Shown one piece after another: positions 1 to 12,869 of a stretch of DNA of 64,000 nucleotides (its first letter is position 1; each line of letters starts with the position of its first letter). Position numbers and translations under genes: made by a program. Origin of the DNA: Hydractinia symbiolongicarpus (Eukaryota > Cnidaria > Hydrozoa > Anthoathecata > Hydractiniidae); contig NC_079887.1 of the NCBI RefSeq assembly GCF_029227915.1, positions 9,548,001-9,612,000 of the forward strand, written 5' to 3'. The notes beneath the pieces were generated by a model that searched no databases, had not been told where the DNA came from, and saw nothing but the letters and a program-made list of their open reading frames with translations.

Positions 1-262
1 ATTGCCAACCCTTGGTCATCTGGCAGTAACTTGGTTCCGTTTGATCAAAGATTTTACATTATTTTGAATGTGGCTGTAGGGGGTACTAACCGTTACTTTC
101 ATGAAAACTATATACCTAAAATACCATGGGATAATAACAGTCCTGGTGGGGCAAGCAAGAAAAGACTTTTGGAACGCACGTAGGGAATGGCTACCGTCTT
201 AGAAAGGTGACGATACGGCTTTTAAAATAGATTACGTTAAAGTATGGAAGTTAGAAAATTAG
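1..262 (+). pseudogene. GH16 beta-1,3-glucan-binding protein, 3' remnant
   Basis: Reading from base 1, the translation matches the C-terminal end of GH16-type beta-1,3-glucan-binding/recognition proteins: an NPW motif, then PFDQRFYIILNVAVGGTN (the family's typical PFD...NVAVGGTN block), then a PW motif. Around 160-164 the frame shifts by one base; the shifted frame carries DFWNARREWLPS and, at the end, IDYVKVWKLEN with a stop at 260-262. A TAG at 200-202 sits where the family usually has tryptophan after LPS. So the visible part holds one frameshift and one nonsense codon, which points to a pseudogene unless the bases are wrong. Such proteins bind or hydrolyse beta-glucans and serve in innate immunity or digestion. 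The upstream part lies outside the window. Confidence 0.8.
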
Positions 263-653
263 TACATTTTCAATACAGAAAAAAGGGACAGACCTCGTGA
301 TTCATCAAGGCCATTTATATTCTCTCATTACCTTGCTAAAGCCTGCTTTGGTTTATCGCATTGCTTATAATGGAGCGTCTAGAATCAGCTTTAAAATCGC
401 GCCGCGTGTCGACCACTTTTAAAAAAGTATAAATTTTGTTCTAAAATACCAGAATAATATAGTGAAAGGAAATTAGTGCATTAAGGAATATTAAAAATCA
501 AGCTTTATTTAATTGAGAGTATTTATTGCGTGTATTACCATTACATATTAAGCTTAACTTCTTGTTATAAGTGTCTGGGTCTTGAGGTTGTCGTTTTCCT
601 CCACCCAGATCTTTTCGTGGAGGCCACGTCTTTCGGCATTATGTTTTATATAC
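263..653. other. Intergenic, nothing recognised
   Basis: AT-rich DNA between the GH16 remnant and a MITE. I see no open frame of note, RNA gene or repeat. Confidence 0.5.
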
Positions 654-1077
654 CTTATCAGGGAAAAAAAGTCAGGGAAAAGTGACTAAAATTTTTGCAA
701 GTGACTTAATTTTCCCCCGACCAAAATCTCCCCGACAATTTTTTTCCTGACTAACACTTTTACCTTTTTTATACCCGACTAAGAATTTACATTGATTTTT
801 TTTTCTATCCTAAACTTTTTATATCATTGTTACCACCTTAATAAATTGCAGGAAGAATACAAAAAAAGATCGGGGACATAAAAAACATATTGGAAACAAA
901 GAAACAAACATATTGGAAACAAAGAAACATACATAGATAAATAAATAAGAAATTAATTCAAATAACCTTGTGAGGTCATGTACAGGAATATCAAAGTCGG
1001 GGGAAAAGGGACTTATTTTTCGAAAGTGACTTAATTTTTCCCCGACAAAATTTTCCCCTGATTTTTTTCCCCGATAA
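654..1077. mobile_element. MITE-like element with inverted ends
   Basis: The left end (TTATCAGGGAAAAAAA at about 655) is mirrored at the right end (TTTTTTCCCCGATAA up to 1077). Both arms continue with copies of GGGAAAA and AAGTGACTTAATTTTT arranged inversely. The element is about 420 bp and non-coding. The flanks are TA-rich (ATATA on both sides), so a short target duplication is possible but not certain. Confidence 0.6.
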
Positions 1078-2635
1078 GATATATGCTAGTTCTCGAAGCA
1101 GGCAACACCGTTCTTGTGAGAACTGTTAAATTATAACATTTTAATTTACCGGGACTTTATATACGGTATTATCAGCTTGTCGTTACGTTATGAGAACTAG
1201 ATAACATTAGCGCTAACATTGCGACTAATCGCTTCATTAAAGGGTACGAGGTCAAGGGTTTAGTGGTAACGAAAAGAACTTCTATGTTGCAGATAACACA
1301 GCGCGTCATGGTACATATAGCACGAAACCTCATTCCCATGGCTTTGTCTTTCAATGATGGACGCTCAAGGGGTGGATACATACCACGTTAAATACGTAAA
1401 ATGACAAAGGTAAATTATCTACCTGTATAACGCGATGATGTCAATTGAAATGGGTCCAGTAACGCGTAAAGTTCTTTTTATGTAAACAATGTGCGCCGAC
1501 GAGCGGAAGCTAAGATAAGATAAGGGACGAACGGCTCAGGGTGCGGCAGAGCCACATCTGTACGTTGTATCCATCTTAATTTGCATGCTGGGAGATTATT
1601 TTGACGAATGTAGTCTGTGGTTCTGTTAACCGATAGCGTCTCTCACGGTGTTCAAAGTCATACAAATTTATAGAGTTGATCAAACCTGCAACATAGTGAC
1701 ACAAATAGTCTGTGTGGTACGATACTTGTGACATAAATGGTCTGCGTGGCACGATACTTGAGTGAAAAAAGCGTAGCTGCATCGCTTATTGACAAACTTA
1801 AATGTTAAAGTTAATTTCGTGACGATCACAGGCACAGTTCCTGGCTGTTATGACGTTACACAGAACTGTTTATATTATGTTTTGACGCAACACTGCAGTA
1901 CATAGATGCCAAATCCGTTCAAGTAAGAGAATGGATGGATAGCGGATATAACTACTTCAGTATTTCTTTGGCATCTCTAATTAATAATAATAATAATAAT
2001 AATCGTGTAATGTGTGTGCGCAAAAACAAGGCATGCTAAAGGCAGACGAAATAGCAAAGAAGATTTTTTTATCCACTTTGTTTCGGTGGGTAAATTCCCG
2101 TTAGCTAAATATGCTAGCTGCAAAAAGCGACAAGCGAATTCCCTGATTTAAAATTAGACACTACATGCTTTTCATAAACAGGGTGATAACTAATCTTTAA
2201 AAATTAAATTTCAAAAGTTTTCAGAAGTTTCTGGCATATGAAAAAACATCCTCGAGAATAAACAGAAAGTCGTTAACGGTTACCATAAACCAAAGACAAA
2301 AAAAACGGACCATAAAACGATCGAGAAAATTATCTTCTAGAAGTTTTTCACAACTTTTTTTATATGCGTTGCCGGCTATAGTGACCAACCTGATAATGAG
2401 TAACAGTTAGTTACGACAAAAAATGTCAGCTTCAATAAAAATACGTTGCATTAAGCTAAAAATAACACATGTTATATAATAAAATCTACAAAATATATCA
2501 GGTTTGACTATTGCGGGCTAAAAATCAGAGCAAAAAACATATTACTCAAACACCCCCCCCCTTTTCCCAAGTCAAAATCATGCTTTTTTTAAAACTTCAA
2601 TTCAAGTTCAATTTTTTACCCTATTGACTAAAGTT
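1078..2635. other. Intergenic, no gene seen
   Basis: No convincing coding frame. It contains a (TAA)n microsatellite at 1981-2003 and a short C-tract near 2551. Short open frames near 1172-1381 and 1576-1782 have no recognisable motifs and are treated as chance. Confidence 0.5.
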
Positions 2636-5507
2636 TTAGGAGGGAGTGATCCATGGTATATTTTTTAAATCTAAATTACCCCCTGATAAAACTATCCCTA
2701 CATTCTTTACTTCAGGGGGTAGTGCTTTAAATCTTTGTGATAATACAGCAGCAAGTCCCATACAACCTGAAGGTTCGACAACTATTTTCATTCGTTCCCA
2801 CAACAAGAACATTGCACGAACTAACTCCTCGTCGGATGCCGTAAAAATATCTTCTACGTTTTCTTTCAAAACAGGCCACGTGTGAACACCGACACTCATA
2901 CGAAGTCCGTCTGCTATTGTTTTTGGGTAATCTAAAAATAAAATATTGCCTGTCATGGAAAATGCTGCTACAACTTTTCTTTTTAAGTAACAAACATTTA
3001 TAATAGAGGTTTTAAAAGTTGTGCCACAAGTAAATAAAAATTATACAAATGTAGCCTAGTGTTAATTCGGCTTTATATGCATTTTGATAAACTAGTCGTT
3101 AGCCCGTGGAAAAATCCACGGGTTCGCCCGTCGCAGCTAAGCTACCATTTTGCGTGACAGACAGACGGACGGACGGACAGACGTATACGGGCATTATAAT
3201 ATAGATTAAAAACATGCGACATGTTGTCAAATTAAAAATTGAAGAGATTTGAGAAAGTTGTTAAAAAACTACTTTTAGGTGAAATTTGAGGAGTTTTATG
3301 AGATTGCAGGGAATTCAGGAATTTCAAGAAGACGTTGCAACCCCGAGGACCAACAAACATACTGGACGAACAAAGCACGTTTAATTTTTATCGAGGGCTA
3401 CAACAAAAGAACTGTAAATTCTACACATAACACTCTTGTTGTGTGTATTGTTTCTAGTCTTCTAATTTAGGGAGGAAGGTAGTGATTTTCTTCAAATCAA
3501 TAGTTGGAAAGGATGTAAATACATTCAAGTAGGCGGTCCGTTATAGGGGGCTCAAGCTAGGGGGAGGAAGGCAATTTTTTATGCAAATCATATTATCAAT
3601 CGACCCCCTGTGAACTAAATGCCTTCTGACTTCTTTGTTAAAAAAATCAATTTATTTTTGTGTTAAATGCATTCCTTAAATGTATTCCTTGTGATGCTTT
3701 TAAAGACTTTTATTGAAATAAGAACATTTTCTTTTAACTTTTAATTCTAAAGAAAATTTTTTCAATCCTTTTTTCATGCACTCTCAACATGAAAACAATA
3801 AAATGGCGACATACCTGTTAACATGATCCTTTTCCCAGCACGCAGTGATCGCAAAGCATCATCAGCTAACTCAGGCTCTGCTCCAAAAACTTTCATCTCA
3901 GGTTTCAACTGTTTGCAAGCAATTGAAACACCACTCAGAAGACCACCACTGCTAATCGGCACCACAACTGCATCCAGTTGCGGTATCTAAACAGATATTT
4001 GGCTAGGTTAAAACATAACGATGACTAAGAATAACATGGATAACGCATAAAAATAAAGTGTTTTTTATTCCTAAACATTAAACAGTGTATAAAAATGCAT
4101 GCTACATGTCTTTATCTCAACGTAATTCAACGCATTTTGACTGAAAGTGACTTAAAACTTATTTAACAAGTTGCAAACCTTTACCAGAAAATTCAGTTAG
4201 GTTTTATGTTAACAACCCACCACATTACCTCGTTTATCATTTCCAATCCAATACTACCGGTTCCTTCCATAACCGCAGGATGGTCTCCACTTGGAACGTA
4301 CTCCCCTTTTCCATCAAGACTTTCTACTATTTCTCTTGCTGTGGCATGCCTTGCCTAAGTACATAAAAATAGACTGAAATACCATACAAAGTAAACATCT
4401 GAGAATTTGCAAACACAGCTCAATTTGAACATCGAAACTTTTTTTTTATTTTTGCTTCTTTAACTTAAAAACAAATGCATATAAATAATCTTTATGGAAT
4501 TATTAATTAATAATTCCATAAAGAACCCTATTAATTAATAATTAGACATTGATGTACATAGCATACATGCTTAAAGCTCGGTTTACATTAAAGTTAGTAA
4601 ATGTTCTACAAGAGTTGCCGAGCAACTGGTACAGAGATAGATAAAGTTCTATTTCTACAACATTTGTTGTACAACAAACATCTCTTACGTTTCTTTGGTT
4701 AAACAATATAATGTTGGTAACGCGCATTGCTTAATCGAAAAAAGCTGTTGATATTCTCCGAAAAATATAGCTGAGTCATTTTTAGCGTTCCCCTTATGTA
4801 ATCGCATATTATTCTAAAAGTGGAAACACCCCTTTATTTGGTCGGTTACCATTGCGTTGCTTTGGTTTACAACCAAAGTGGTAATGGTAACTATTGCACA
4901 ACTTTTGATCAATACTTTTTATGATAATGAAAACTGATCTTAAGGAATTAACACACACCATGCAATACTACTTTTGGTACTTCCTTTGAATCGTTTAATC
5001 AAAAAAAAAATAAAAAAAATGCTAACCTCAGCTGTAGGCTCGCATTCTACAACTTCTGCGCCATATCCCTTTATTGCATCTTTTTTTACTTGTGGAGCAA
5101 TTGAAGGTACAACTATAATGCTTCTAAGGCCAAGCAAAGAGGCTGCATATGCAACTGCCTGTCCATGATTTCCACTTGAATGAGTAACCACAACAACATC
5201 TTTTCCGTATTTCTTCTTTAATCTCAAGATGGCATTCATAGCGCCACGAATCTAATTTTTAACAGGGTTGTAAATTTAAAAAACATTTTTGCATTTAAAT
5301 TTTAGCTTTACGTAAGAGGAGAAAGGCAGTTACCTTGAAAGATCCAGTTTTCTGGAAATTTTCACATTTAAAATATAAATTTCTTCCAGCTAAATCATTC
5401 ATGAAAGTACTGGTAAGTATAGGAGTTTTATGCACATATTGTTCAAGCTGTTGAGCTGCTCCTTTGATATTCTCCAGCGTGACAACCTCATTATCATGCT
5501 GAGACAT
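2636..5507 (-). CDS. SRR: Serine racemase (copy A), complete
   Basis: Five exons on the minus strand: 5507-5334, 5251-5027, 4354-4229, 3986-3815 and 2931-2636. All introns are GT-AG, the phases agree, and together they give 330 residues (human enzyme 340). This is a PLP fold-type II enzyme that racemises L- to D-serine and can also eliminate water from serine. Visible landmarks: TGSFK ending exon 1, with Lys58 as the PLP lysine; THSSGNHGQ in exon 2, with Ser84 the expected re-face base; the phosphate loop SSGGLLSG in exon 4 (human GGGGM); Glu212 and Asp218 in EPELADD, matching the divalent-metal ligands; and VLSGGN near the C-terminus. The loop before PAVMEG reads PSGDH. The start is the first ATG, and the N-terminus aligns well with the family. 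A Helitron-like element sits in intron 4. A broken sister gene follows downstream on the same strand. Confidence 0.93.
3092..3205 (-). mobile_element. Short non-autonomous Helitron-like element, copy 1
   Basis: Read on the minus strand, it begins with TC (TCTATATTATAATG) and ends with a hairpin (CCCGTGGA/TCCACGGG) followed a few bases later by CTAG. It lies between A and T. These are the standard Helitron hallmarks: 5' TC, 3' CTRR, a subterminal hairpin, insertion between A and T, and no terminal inverted repeat or target duplication. The 114 bp include a GACAGACGGACGG-rich tract. It has no coding capacity and lies in intron 4 of serine racemase copy A. Closely related copies are at 6454-6595 and 27971-28130. 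Confidence 0.75.
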
Positions 5508-5832
5508 CCTTTTTAATTAGTTCCGATTAGAGTTTTTATAAGAGATCTATAATAAGAATAAAATAAAATTTATATATTTTTAGGATTATTTAACTTTAGT
5601 ACCTAACAGAGGAAGGGAGTGTTGAAGAGTTGAAATTTGACGGCTCTTTGTATAGAACTATTAATTATACTTTGCTAAAAAATTTCTATTTAGTTGTTAC
5701 AGAAACGTTGAAATTTCAGTGTCCTGTTTGATCAAAAAATTATTTTTTTTTAAATTTGTCCTCGTAATCTGTTCTAAAGTAAATAATATAATTCCTGTAT
5801 GAAACAGTGAAATCAGTAGCACCTTAGGTTAA

Positions 5833-5894
5833 ACTCTTAAAAAATATTCTCAGGCGAACAGCCACTCTTAAAAAATATTTTTAGGCGAACAGCC
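5833..5894. repeat. 31-bp tandem duplication, two copies
   Basis: Units at 5833-5863 and 5864-5894 both start ACTCTTAAAAAATATT and end GGCGAACAGCC, with only two or three differences. They lie about 330 bp upstream of the serine racemase copy A start codon. Confidence 0.85.
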
Positions 5895-5987
5895 ATAAAT
5901 TTGACAAAAGATAGACAATTTTTTGCACCTAATGAAATTTCTAACTGCAAACGCTCTCTAACAAGCGAACCACATTTTTTCTTTACA

Positions 5988-6257
5988 TTATTTATACTTT
6001 TTTATATTTTTTTGCCCATTGAACAGTTTTTTCAACATCAACGAATATGTATTGCACTGGAATTTCAAGATTATAACCTGCTCACGATTCACATGTTTTC
6101 TGGTTACTTTACGTTCGATTTTGGAGGAAGGTTCGATAGTACAGTTTAGAATCTTTAGAAATTGTTGGAATATTTTGCTCTTTTTAATTCCTTCTTTTTC
6201 TAAAAGAATAGCAACTTCAAACTTGTCATTTGTTTCCCATTCTGTGACTTCAAACAA
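5988..6257 (-). other. Unassigned open frame, about 90 codons
   Basis: This minus-strand open frame encodes a charged, lysine-rich sequence (for example EVTEWETNDKFEV, then KKLFNGQKNIKKYK at the end). It has no ATG at its upstream end and no domain I recognise. It could be an exon or a fragment of a mobile-element gene, but it could also be chance in AT-rich DNA. Confidence 0.25.
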
Positions 6258-6453
6258 AAATTTTTAATGAAAGAATACTTTGTAAATCGTTAATAGTCTA
6301 TTTTGGTTATAAACAATGCCTTACGCCGAAATAATTGATCTTAGTTTAGAATAAATTTACACTCCTCATAAAAAATGCTTGCTAAAAATAATTCTTCTTA
6401 AAACTATATTTTTGACAAAATCTTAGGCCATGTTGTTTGGCAATTTTAAATAA

Positions 6454-6595
6454 CTAGTCGTTAGCCCGTGGAAAAATCCACGGGTTCGCCCGTCCTTTTT
6501 ATACCGCATTGCGTGCGTCTGGCTACCTGCGCAGCTAAGCTACCATTTTGCGTGACAGACGGACGGACAGACGTATACGGATATTATAATATAGA
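6454..6595 (-). mobile_element. Short non-autonomous Helitron-like element, copy 2
   Basis: Same ends as the element at 3092-3205: TC at the 5' end (6595-6594), a CCCGTGGA/TCCACGGG hairpin and terminal CTAG at 6457-6454, between A and T. It is 142 bp long because it keeps a segment (CTTTTTATACCGCATTGCGTGC) that copy 1 lacks. It lies between the two serine racemase genes. Confidence 0.75.
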
Positions 6596-6669
6596 TAAAC
6601 ATAGCCTATCATTTCCATAAAAAAATATAAACACGATTGTAGTTGATGAGTTTCACCAAATCCTTAAAC

Positions 6670-6675
6670 TTTATT
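6670..6675 (-). terminator. Candidate poly(A) signal of serine racemase copy B
   Basis: AATAAA on the minus strand, 90 bp beyond the stop codon at 6765. Position and sequence fit a polyadenylation signal. Confidence 0.45.
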
Positions 6676-7356
6676 AATACACCTAATTATTCCAATACAC
6701 TTATATATAAAAATATATGTATTTGCATCTTATTAAAATTAATTTATAATTTTTTATTTTCTTCCTAAGAATGTGTAACCCATGGTATATTTTTCAAATC
6801 TAAATTACCCCCTGATAAAACTATCCCCACATTCTTTACTTCAGGGGGTATTGCTTTAAATCTTTGTGATAATACAGCAGGAAGTCCATTACAACCTGAA
6901 GGTTCAACAACTATTTTCATTCGTTCCCACAACAAGAACGTTGCACGAACTAACTCCTCGTCGGATGCCGTAAAAATATCTTCTACGTTTTCTTTCAAAA
7001 TAGGCCACGTGTGAACACCGACACTCATACGAAGTCCGTCTGCTATCGTTTTTGGGTATTCTATAAAAAATTATAATGAATATTAAACAAAGTTAATAAT
7101 TGCTAAACAACAGTACTTATTGAAAACACTGTTATAATATCTCTATAATATTAGCCGTATTTTGTTTGTGTAGGTCGAAACTAAGTGGTATTTAAAATGC
7201 GTAGAATAGCAATGCCAGGATTATATACAACAAGAAGCCCTGCGGCTTTAAGATTTCCGTCATTAGCCTAAAGGATTTTGAAATTTAAAATAGACCTTGA
7301 AAACGGAGAATTATGGGGTAAACAAATCACAATTCTCAACTATTTTTGTAACTAAC

Positions 7357-9710
7357 CTGCAATGTTAAAATACTCAATAAACTCATTAAACTCAATAAAC
7401 AAAAAATAAACATTTTACATAGCTATATAAAGTTTTCTAAAATAACAGTTAAAACTTTAACTGGATATTTTTAAAAGTAATCAAGAAAATTCTGGAAATT
7501 CCAGAATACAAATCTTGCTATGTAGAAACTTAACGATTCGAATATAATAACTTCTGAACGAGCTCAATTTGAATGATGAAGTAGTTCATTGTTTATTAAT
7601 TCAGTAATAAATACATATTAGCATTTGAATATTTCAGTATTTAGGACTTCAAACTTTACTCTCTTGTTGAAAATTTTTTGAAAATGCTGATGGTACATGG
7701 TCTGATAACAGCTAAAAAAAAGTATGTTTAAAATAAGAAACAAGAATACAATTTTACCATAAACTGCATTAAGACCAGGTTGTTTAATTATTGTCTCTTT
7801 AACCTCTCTTTGCCTCTTTGATTTAAAAAGGGAATTTAATACAAGATACAAATCCATGCGATGTGATTATATATGTATATAAATTTAATCAGGCCGGCTT
7901 TTGATATCTTTGTTAAACAAGTAACATATTAAGCAGGCGATGCATGATTTTGAAACCTGTGGACAATACAGGATTTATTTTGTTGAAATTGATTTATTGA
8001 ATTTAACTGATTGTTTATTATTCTTTTTTGATTCAAATTCTCAAATTTGAATTTCTTTCGGGGAGTCGGATTAGTTTCAAGTTTTCATTTTGAGGAAACT
8101 GATTGATAACATAAAAGGGTACACACACAATAAATTTGTGGATTTGAAAAATCGAGGGTCCTTTTCGTGAGATTTTTAAAAATCAAGTCATTTCTAAGAA
8201 ATCTTAGAAAAATATTTTTGTGATACTTTGGGTGAGTTAAAGAAAGATTTTCAAGCAAATTAGGCACAAGGAGAACTGATAATTAGCCAGTAACAGAATA
8301 GTTAGCCGTTTTCAATGGCGCCATAGCTTGGTGGTTATAACTCTGACACTTTGTGCGGGAGAACGGGGTTTGATTTCCCTTGGCGGCAATTCAATATTGG
8401 TGAGTGCTACCATAGCTCCGGGTTAACCCAAGCCATGTGAGAGAAATTGGGGAGATGACACACTATGTGGGCTGTTGGATGCTACAGGGAGTTGTCTGGT
8501 AGAGCGGGGACCCTAATTGGGTCTGCATAGCTTAAAATGAGCATTATATACTCTAGGACTCCTTATCTAAGCTATGGCCTTTCCTGGAAATAATAGACAG
8601 GATTTGTAAGGCTAGCCATATAAAATATACAGACATTCTATTTATCTATGCAGAATAATTATATATACGGTGCGTACAGTATAATTAGCCACTTATACTT
8701 ATCAATTAAAATCAAGAAAAAGAACAAGACACGATTTTGCAAAAAAATTATAATTTTACTGTAGCTAGCAGTACATATATATGTCGTATATATTATTAAA
8801 CAACAAAACTATTCTGATTTCAAGAAAAAAACATGAAAAAGACGCACTTAGCTGTAAAGAACACAAAGAAGCTTTTAACGGCTAATTATCTTGCATCGGC
8901 TAACTATATATTGTTACAGGTTAATTATCAATTCACCGGCTGCTCAGTACAAGCAACAATAAACTTTTGTCACGTTTCGACAACTTTTCTGCAAAAAATA
9001 TAAAAAAAATCCTGTGCAAATATATATATCTTTTTATCTGATAGAAGTAGTCCCACAAAGTGTCATTTGGAAGTTATTTTTAGCCCCCTTTTTTCCCATA
9101 AGAACAGGAGTTCGGTGTCCAGTCATGGAAGAACTACACAAGGCAGGATAAAGGTTTTTTGTTGCTTGCTCTTTAAGAAAAAAAGGCACTCTAATCAAAG
9201 CACTATTTTGTGTAGCTAGCTCCATAGCTAGCTAGCTAAGTAATTTCATGAAAGGGTATGTCAGCACCAATCAAAAGGAGATCCAAGTCAGCACAAAAAA
9301 TTGAGATAGCTAGCTAGCCAGTACACCTTTCTCACTTAGCTAAATATAAAATAATTCTTACCTGATAAAATACACGAATTTAAAAAATAGTGCTTAGCTC
9401 CCCATCAATAAAGCTACTACGACCAAATCAAAGAGACCAGCAAGGGGCGACCAACAAAATGTAAGCACTTTTAGTCATGGCCGCACATGGAATGTTCTGG
9501 CCACACGATCAGATTGGTCATTTAATTGACAAAGATTAAAATAAAGTATCTTCATTGGCTTTCGAAAAAATGGAATTTTCCGAGCGTTTAGCCTGGACAA
9601 AAACTTAGCAGCGTCCGGGCTCTGTGCTGTATATATAAGTATATATCTATCTTCCATCAGGCGATTTTAAAGATTCCGCCCCGCATAGCGGCGACGGAAA
9701 TCAAATATGC
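7357..9710 (+). repeat. Two parts of a dispersed repeat inside intron 4 of copy B
   Basis: The segment from about 7357 (CTAACCTGCAATGTTAAAATAC, continuing AT-rich) and the segment about 9545-9700 (TTTAGCCTGGA..., GATTTT.AAAGATTCCGCC..., GGAAATCAA) both resemble parts of one continuous 430-bp stretch at 28195-28625. Here they are about 2 kb apart, as if later insertions split the older copy. Similarity was judged by eye and is imperfect. Confidence 0.4.
8317..8600 (+). mobile_element. tRNA-derived SINE
   Basis: The head resembles a tRNA: an A-box-like TAGCTTGGTGG at 8324-8334 and a B-box-like GGTTTGATTTCC at 8367-8378, about 43 bp apart, as in Pol III promoters. An unrelated body follows. It lacks a clean acceptor stem, so it is a SINE or tRNA pseudogene and not a functional tRNA. 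It lies in intron 4 of racemase copy B. Confidence 0.6.
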
Positions 9711-12700
9711 ATGGACTAACAATTAGTATAGCAAATTACATCCACACGAAATTAAGGGAAAATGCCTCAATTTCTTAAAATGGATGGCACCTGATCAAGT
9801 GGATTCAAGCATTATGATTTTAATAATGAAGTTATGGTCTGTTCCTTTTTTTAGCACATGCATCATTTTTAGGAAAAATATTATCAATTCCATAATGCAC
9901 CAAATTTAGCACAAAAAATTCTTCCTCATGTTCTCTGAAAGTGACGACTCATACATAGAGGCGACGAAAACGCATGTAAAAAAATATATCATGAGATATA
10001 ATAATCTACAGAAATCTTACCTTTGAAAATAATCCCCTGTCCTGTACGCAGGGATTGAAAGGCATCGTCAGCTAGCTCGGGTTCAGCTCCAAAAACTTTC
10101 ATGTCAGGTTTCAATTTTTTACACGCAACAGAAATACCACCTAAAACTCCACCTGTGCCTATGGGGACAACAGCTGCATCCAACTGTGGTATCTAAAAGC
10201 ACGTAGCTAAATCAAAACATAGAATTTACAACGATTCTTAGATAAAATTTAAATGCTTATTTTTTTCGCTAGTCTTTTATGGACCACACTTTTCTAAACA
10301 AAATTCTACTTTGATCTCTACTTCTTATGATATGGTTTACTAAACATTATACTCATTAAAAAATACTTTCATATGTGAGGGGATTTAGTCAAACGTAAGC
10401 TTTATGTTTTAACTTAAAAACACAGTTTATAATTCAAACTGCTAAACAAACACAGCCACACGCCTCTTTAAACACGACAGCTATTTAGATGTGTTGTGTT
10501 TAACCTTCATAACTGCCACTTTAATATATAATTTTGTTGGTGTGACTTCACATTAATAATATTATATAGATTCCCTAAAATAAATCACGTGGCCAAGACA
10601 GTTTTGTAGTCAATTAACAAGCCAAGTCAGTATCTAGCAGCAAGGAGGTTTTAAAACCTTTCCAGTAGCAACTTAAACGTTATAGCTGATCTAGATGAAA
10701 CAATTTTAGCTGAATTTTTCTGTTACAGGATTTCTAGCAAATTTTGTCAAACAATTTTTATTTTATTCTGCTCAATCTTCCCTGGTTTTTAAGGGGAAAA
10801 TGTTGGAAATTCTATTTACTTCCATAAAAGCATAAAAAATATGCACGTTCATTAACAGCGGATATGAAATGTCAGAAAGGAAATAAAAATTAAAATGAGA
10901 TCATTTTTCTGATATTTCCTAATTTCTTAGAAACCCTTTATTTGTTCGATGTAAAAAAACACTCCTCTTATAGAAAAATTCAACACTAATTTTTATGATT
11001 TTTACCTCACTCAACATCTCCAAACCAATACTTCCTCCGCCTTCCATAACAAAAGGATGATCAGAAGAGGAAATATACTCTCCTTTACCATCCAGATTAT
11101 CTAATAGTTTAGTTGCAGTATCATGCCTTAACTAAAAAAAAAGTAGGTGGACACTGTAGACTGTTCAGCTAGTTATGTATACGTTGAATGCAGACGTAAG
11201 ATATTCTTGTGTTAAATATATATACACGCTTTCTTTTTATAAGAAACCAGTTTTGGCTACTAAGGCTCAAGTTTCTTATTTTTTTCTTATTTTGAGGGTA
11301 AAAGTTTCTTAACAGTTTCTTAAGTTAGTAGGTCATTAACCCACTGTACACGACATTCAACCAACGTTCAAAAGCTTTGTTTGTACATAAGTGATATATA
11401 CTAGTGCTGTGTTAGTAGTATGAGTATTGCTTTTTGATAATTCATATCGCTTTTGGAAATGAAGGGTGGTTGTTTTAGTTTTGTCTGCTATTTGATGAAT
11501 TAAAAAAAGTGCTATTAGTTCACTGGAATATTTTCTGTAATAGTTTATGGTCTGGAGGAGCTTCAGAAACTGAGCCAAGCTAAATTTCTTATCATTTTCA
11601 AATTTTGAGCCTGGGGTTTCTTATAAGCGTGTTTTTGTATTAAAAAAAGCATGTAATAAACATTCTAGTGATGACTACAATTTGATAAATGGGATAGATA
11701 CTTTAAGGACTTTGTTCACGAAAGGTTTTTTTTCAAATGTGATGCCTAGAAGACTTAATCCTAATGACGTATATAAACTTTAAAGGAAGAAATTATTTGG
11801 AGAAAAATTTTTTGACTTATTTAGAACTTATTCTCTTATTTGGTACTTAAATGTTGCAGATGACTGCATTTTCCTGGAATTTCCAAGATCAATGAACTTT
11901 GTGGAACAAAATTTTAGGCAAAACCTGCAAAACAAGTTCTGCAAGAAAACGTTTTTACAAAAAATCAATAATTACTTACTAATGACTAATGAATATACTC
12001 TTCAGACACAAACTTATAATAAACGAATACTGATAGATTTTAATGCTGCGCTATGAAATACAAAGCCCTAGGTCAAGCGTAGGGACCGAGCTTGAAGTGT
12101 CTGTACCCTTTGATGGTTTTATTACTTGAATGCACTTCATTTGAAAATTGAATTGTGTACACAAAAAATCAAAGCTAGTAGTTTTTTAACTTCTTATTAA
12201 AAGTCATACTGTGGAAGAAAAAACTGTTCAATTTTGATACTTGTGGAGCTCAAGATCAGTCGATTTTAAACTTTTGTAAGCACCAATAAATTTGAATCAT
12301 TGTTTATTTGAATTGAAATGAGAAGATGTCTTTAAGTGAGCAACTTTTCTTTTTTTTCTTTTGCGCTATAGACATCTATTTTTTATTTGTTTATGTTTTT
12401 ATGGTACGATTTTAATAAAGGCTTTCCAAACTGGTTAGTATGAAACGTAAACCAAAAAAATGATTGTTTCTTTATACTAAACAGCTTTTTGTATCAGTCT
12501 GGTAAAAATAAAACATAGTAGCTTAATCATAGCAAATCATTTTCATTAAAACACAATACAATATCTAACCTTTGGTGAAGGCTCGCACTCCACAACTTTA
12601 GTGCCATATCCCTTGATCGCATCTTTTTTTACTTGTGGTGCAATTGAAGGTACAACTATAATACTTTTAAGGCCCAGCAAAGAGACTGCATATGCAACTG

Positions 12701-12869
12701 CCTTCCATAATTTCCACTTGAATGAGTTACCACAACTACATCTTCTTCGCATTTCTTTTTTAATTTGAGAATGGAATTAACAGCACCTCGAATCTAACAT
12801 GTTATACAAAGAAAGTTTATAAATCTTGGCCATTTTCCTTATTCCTAAAAAAATTGGTTAAAAAATGAT

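Larger units (their letters stand above)
5508..6764. other. Spacer between the two serine racemase genes
   Basis: This is the 5' flank of copy A and the 3' flank of copy B. It contains a 31-bp tandem duplication, one unassigned open frame (5988-6257, minus) and a Helitron-like element, each listed separately. No promoter motif could be assigned. Confidence 0.5.

Noticed and set aside
8317-8390. Functional tRNA gene
   Set aside because: A and B boxes are present, but the acceptor stem does not pair properly and the B box deviates from consensus.
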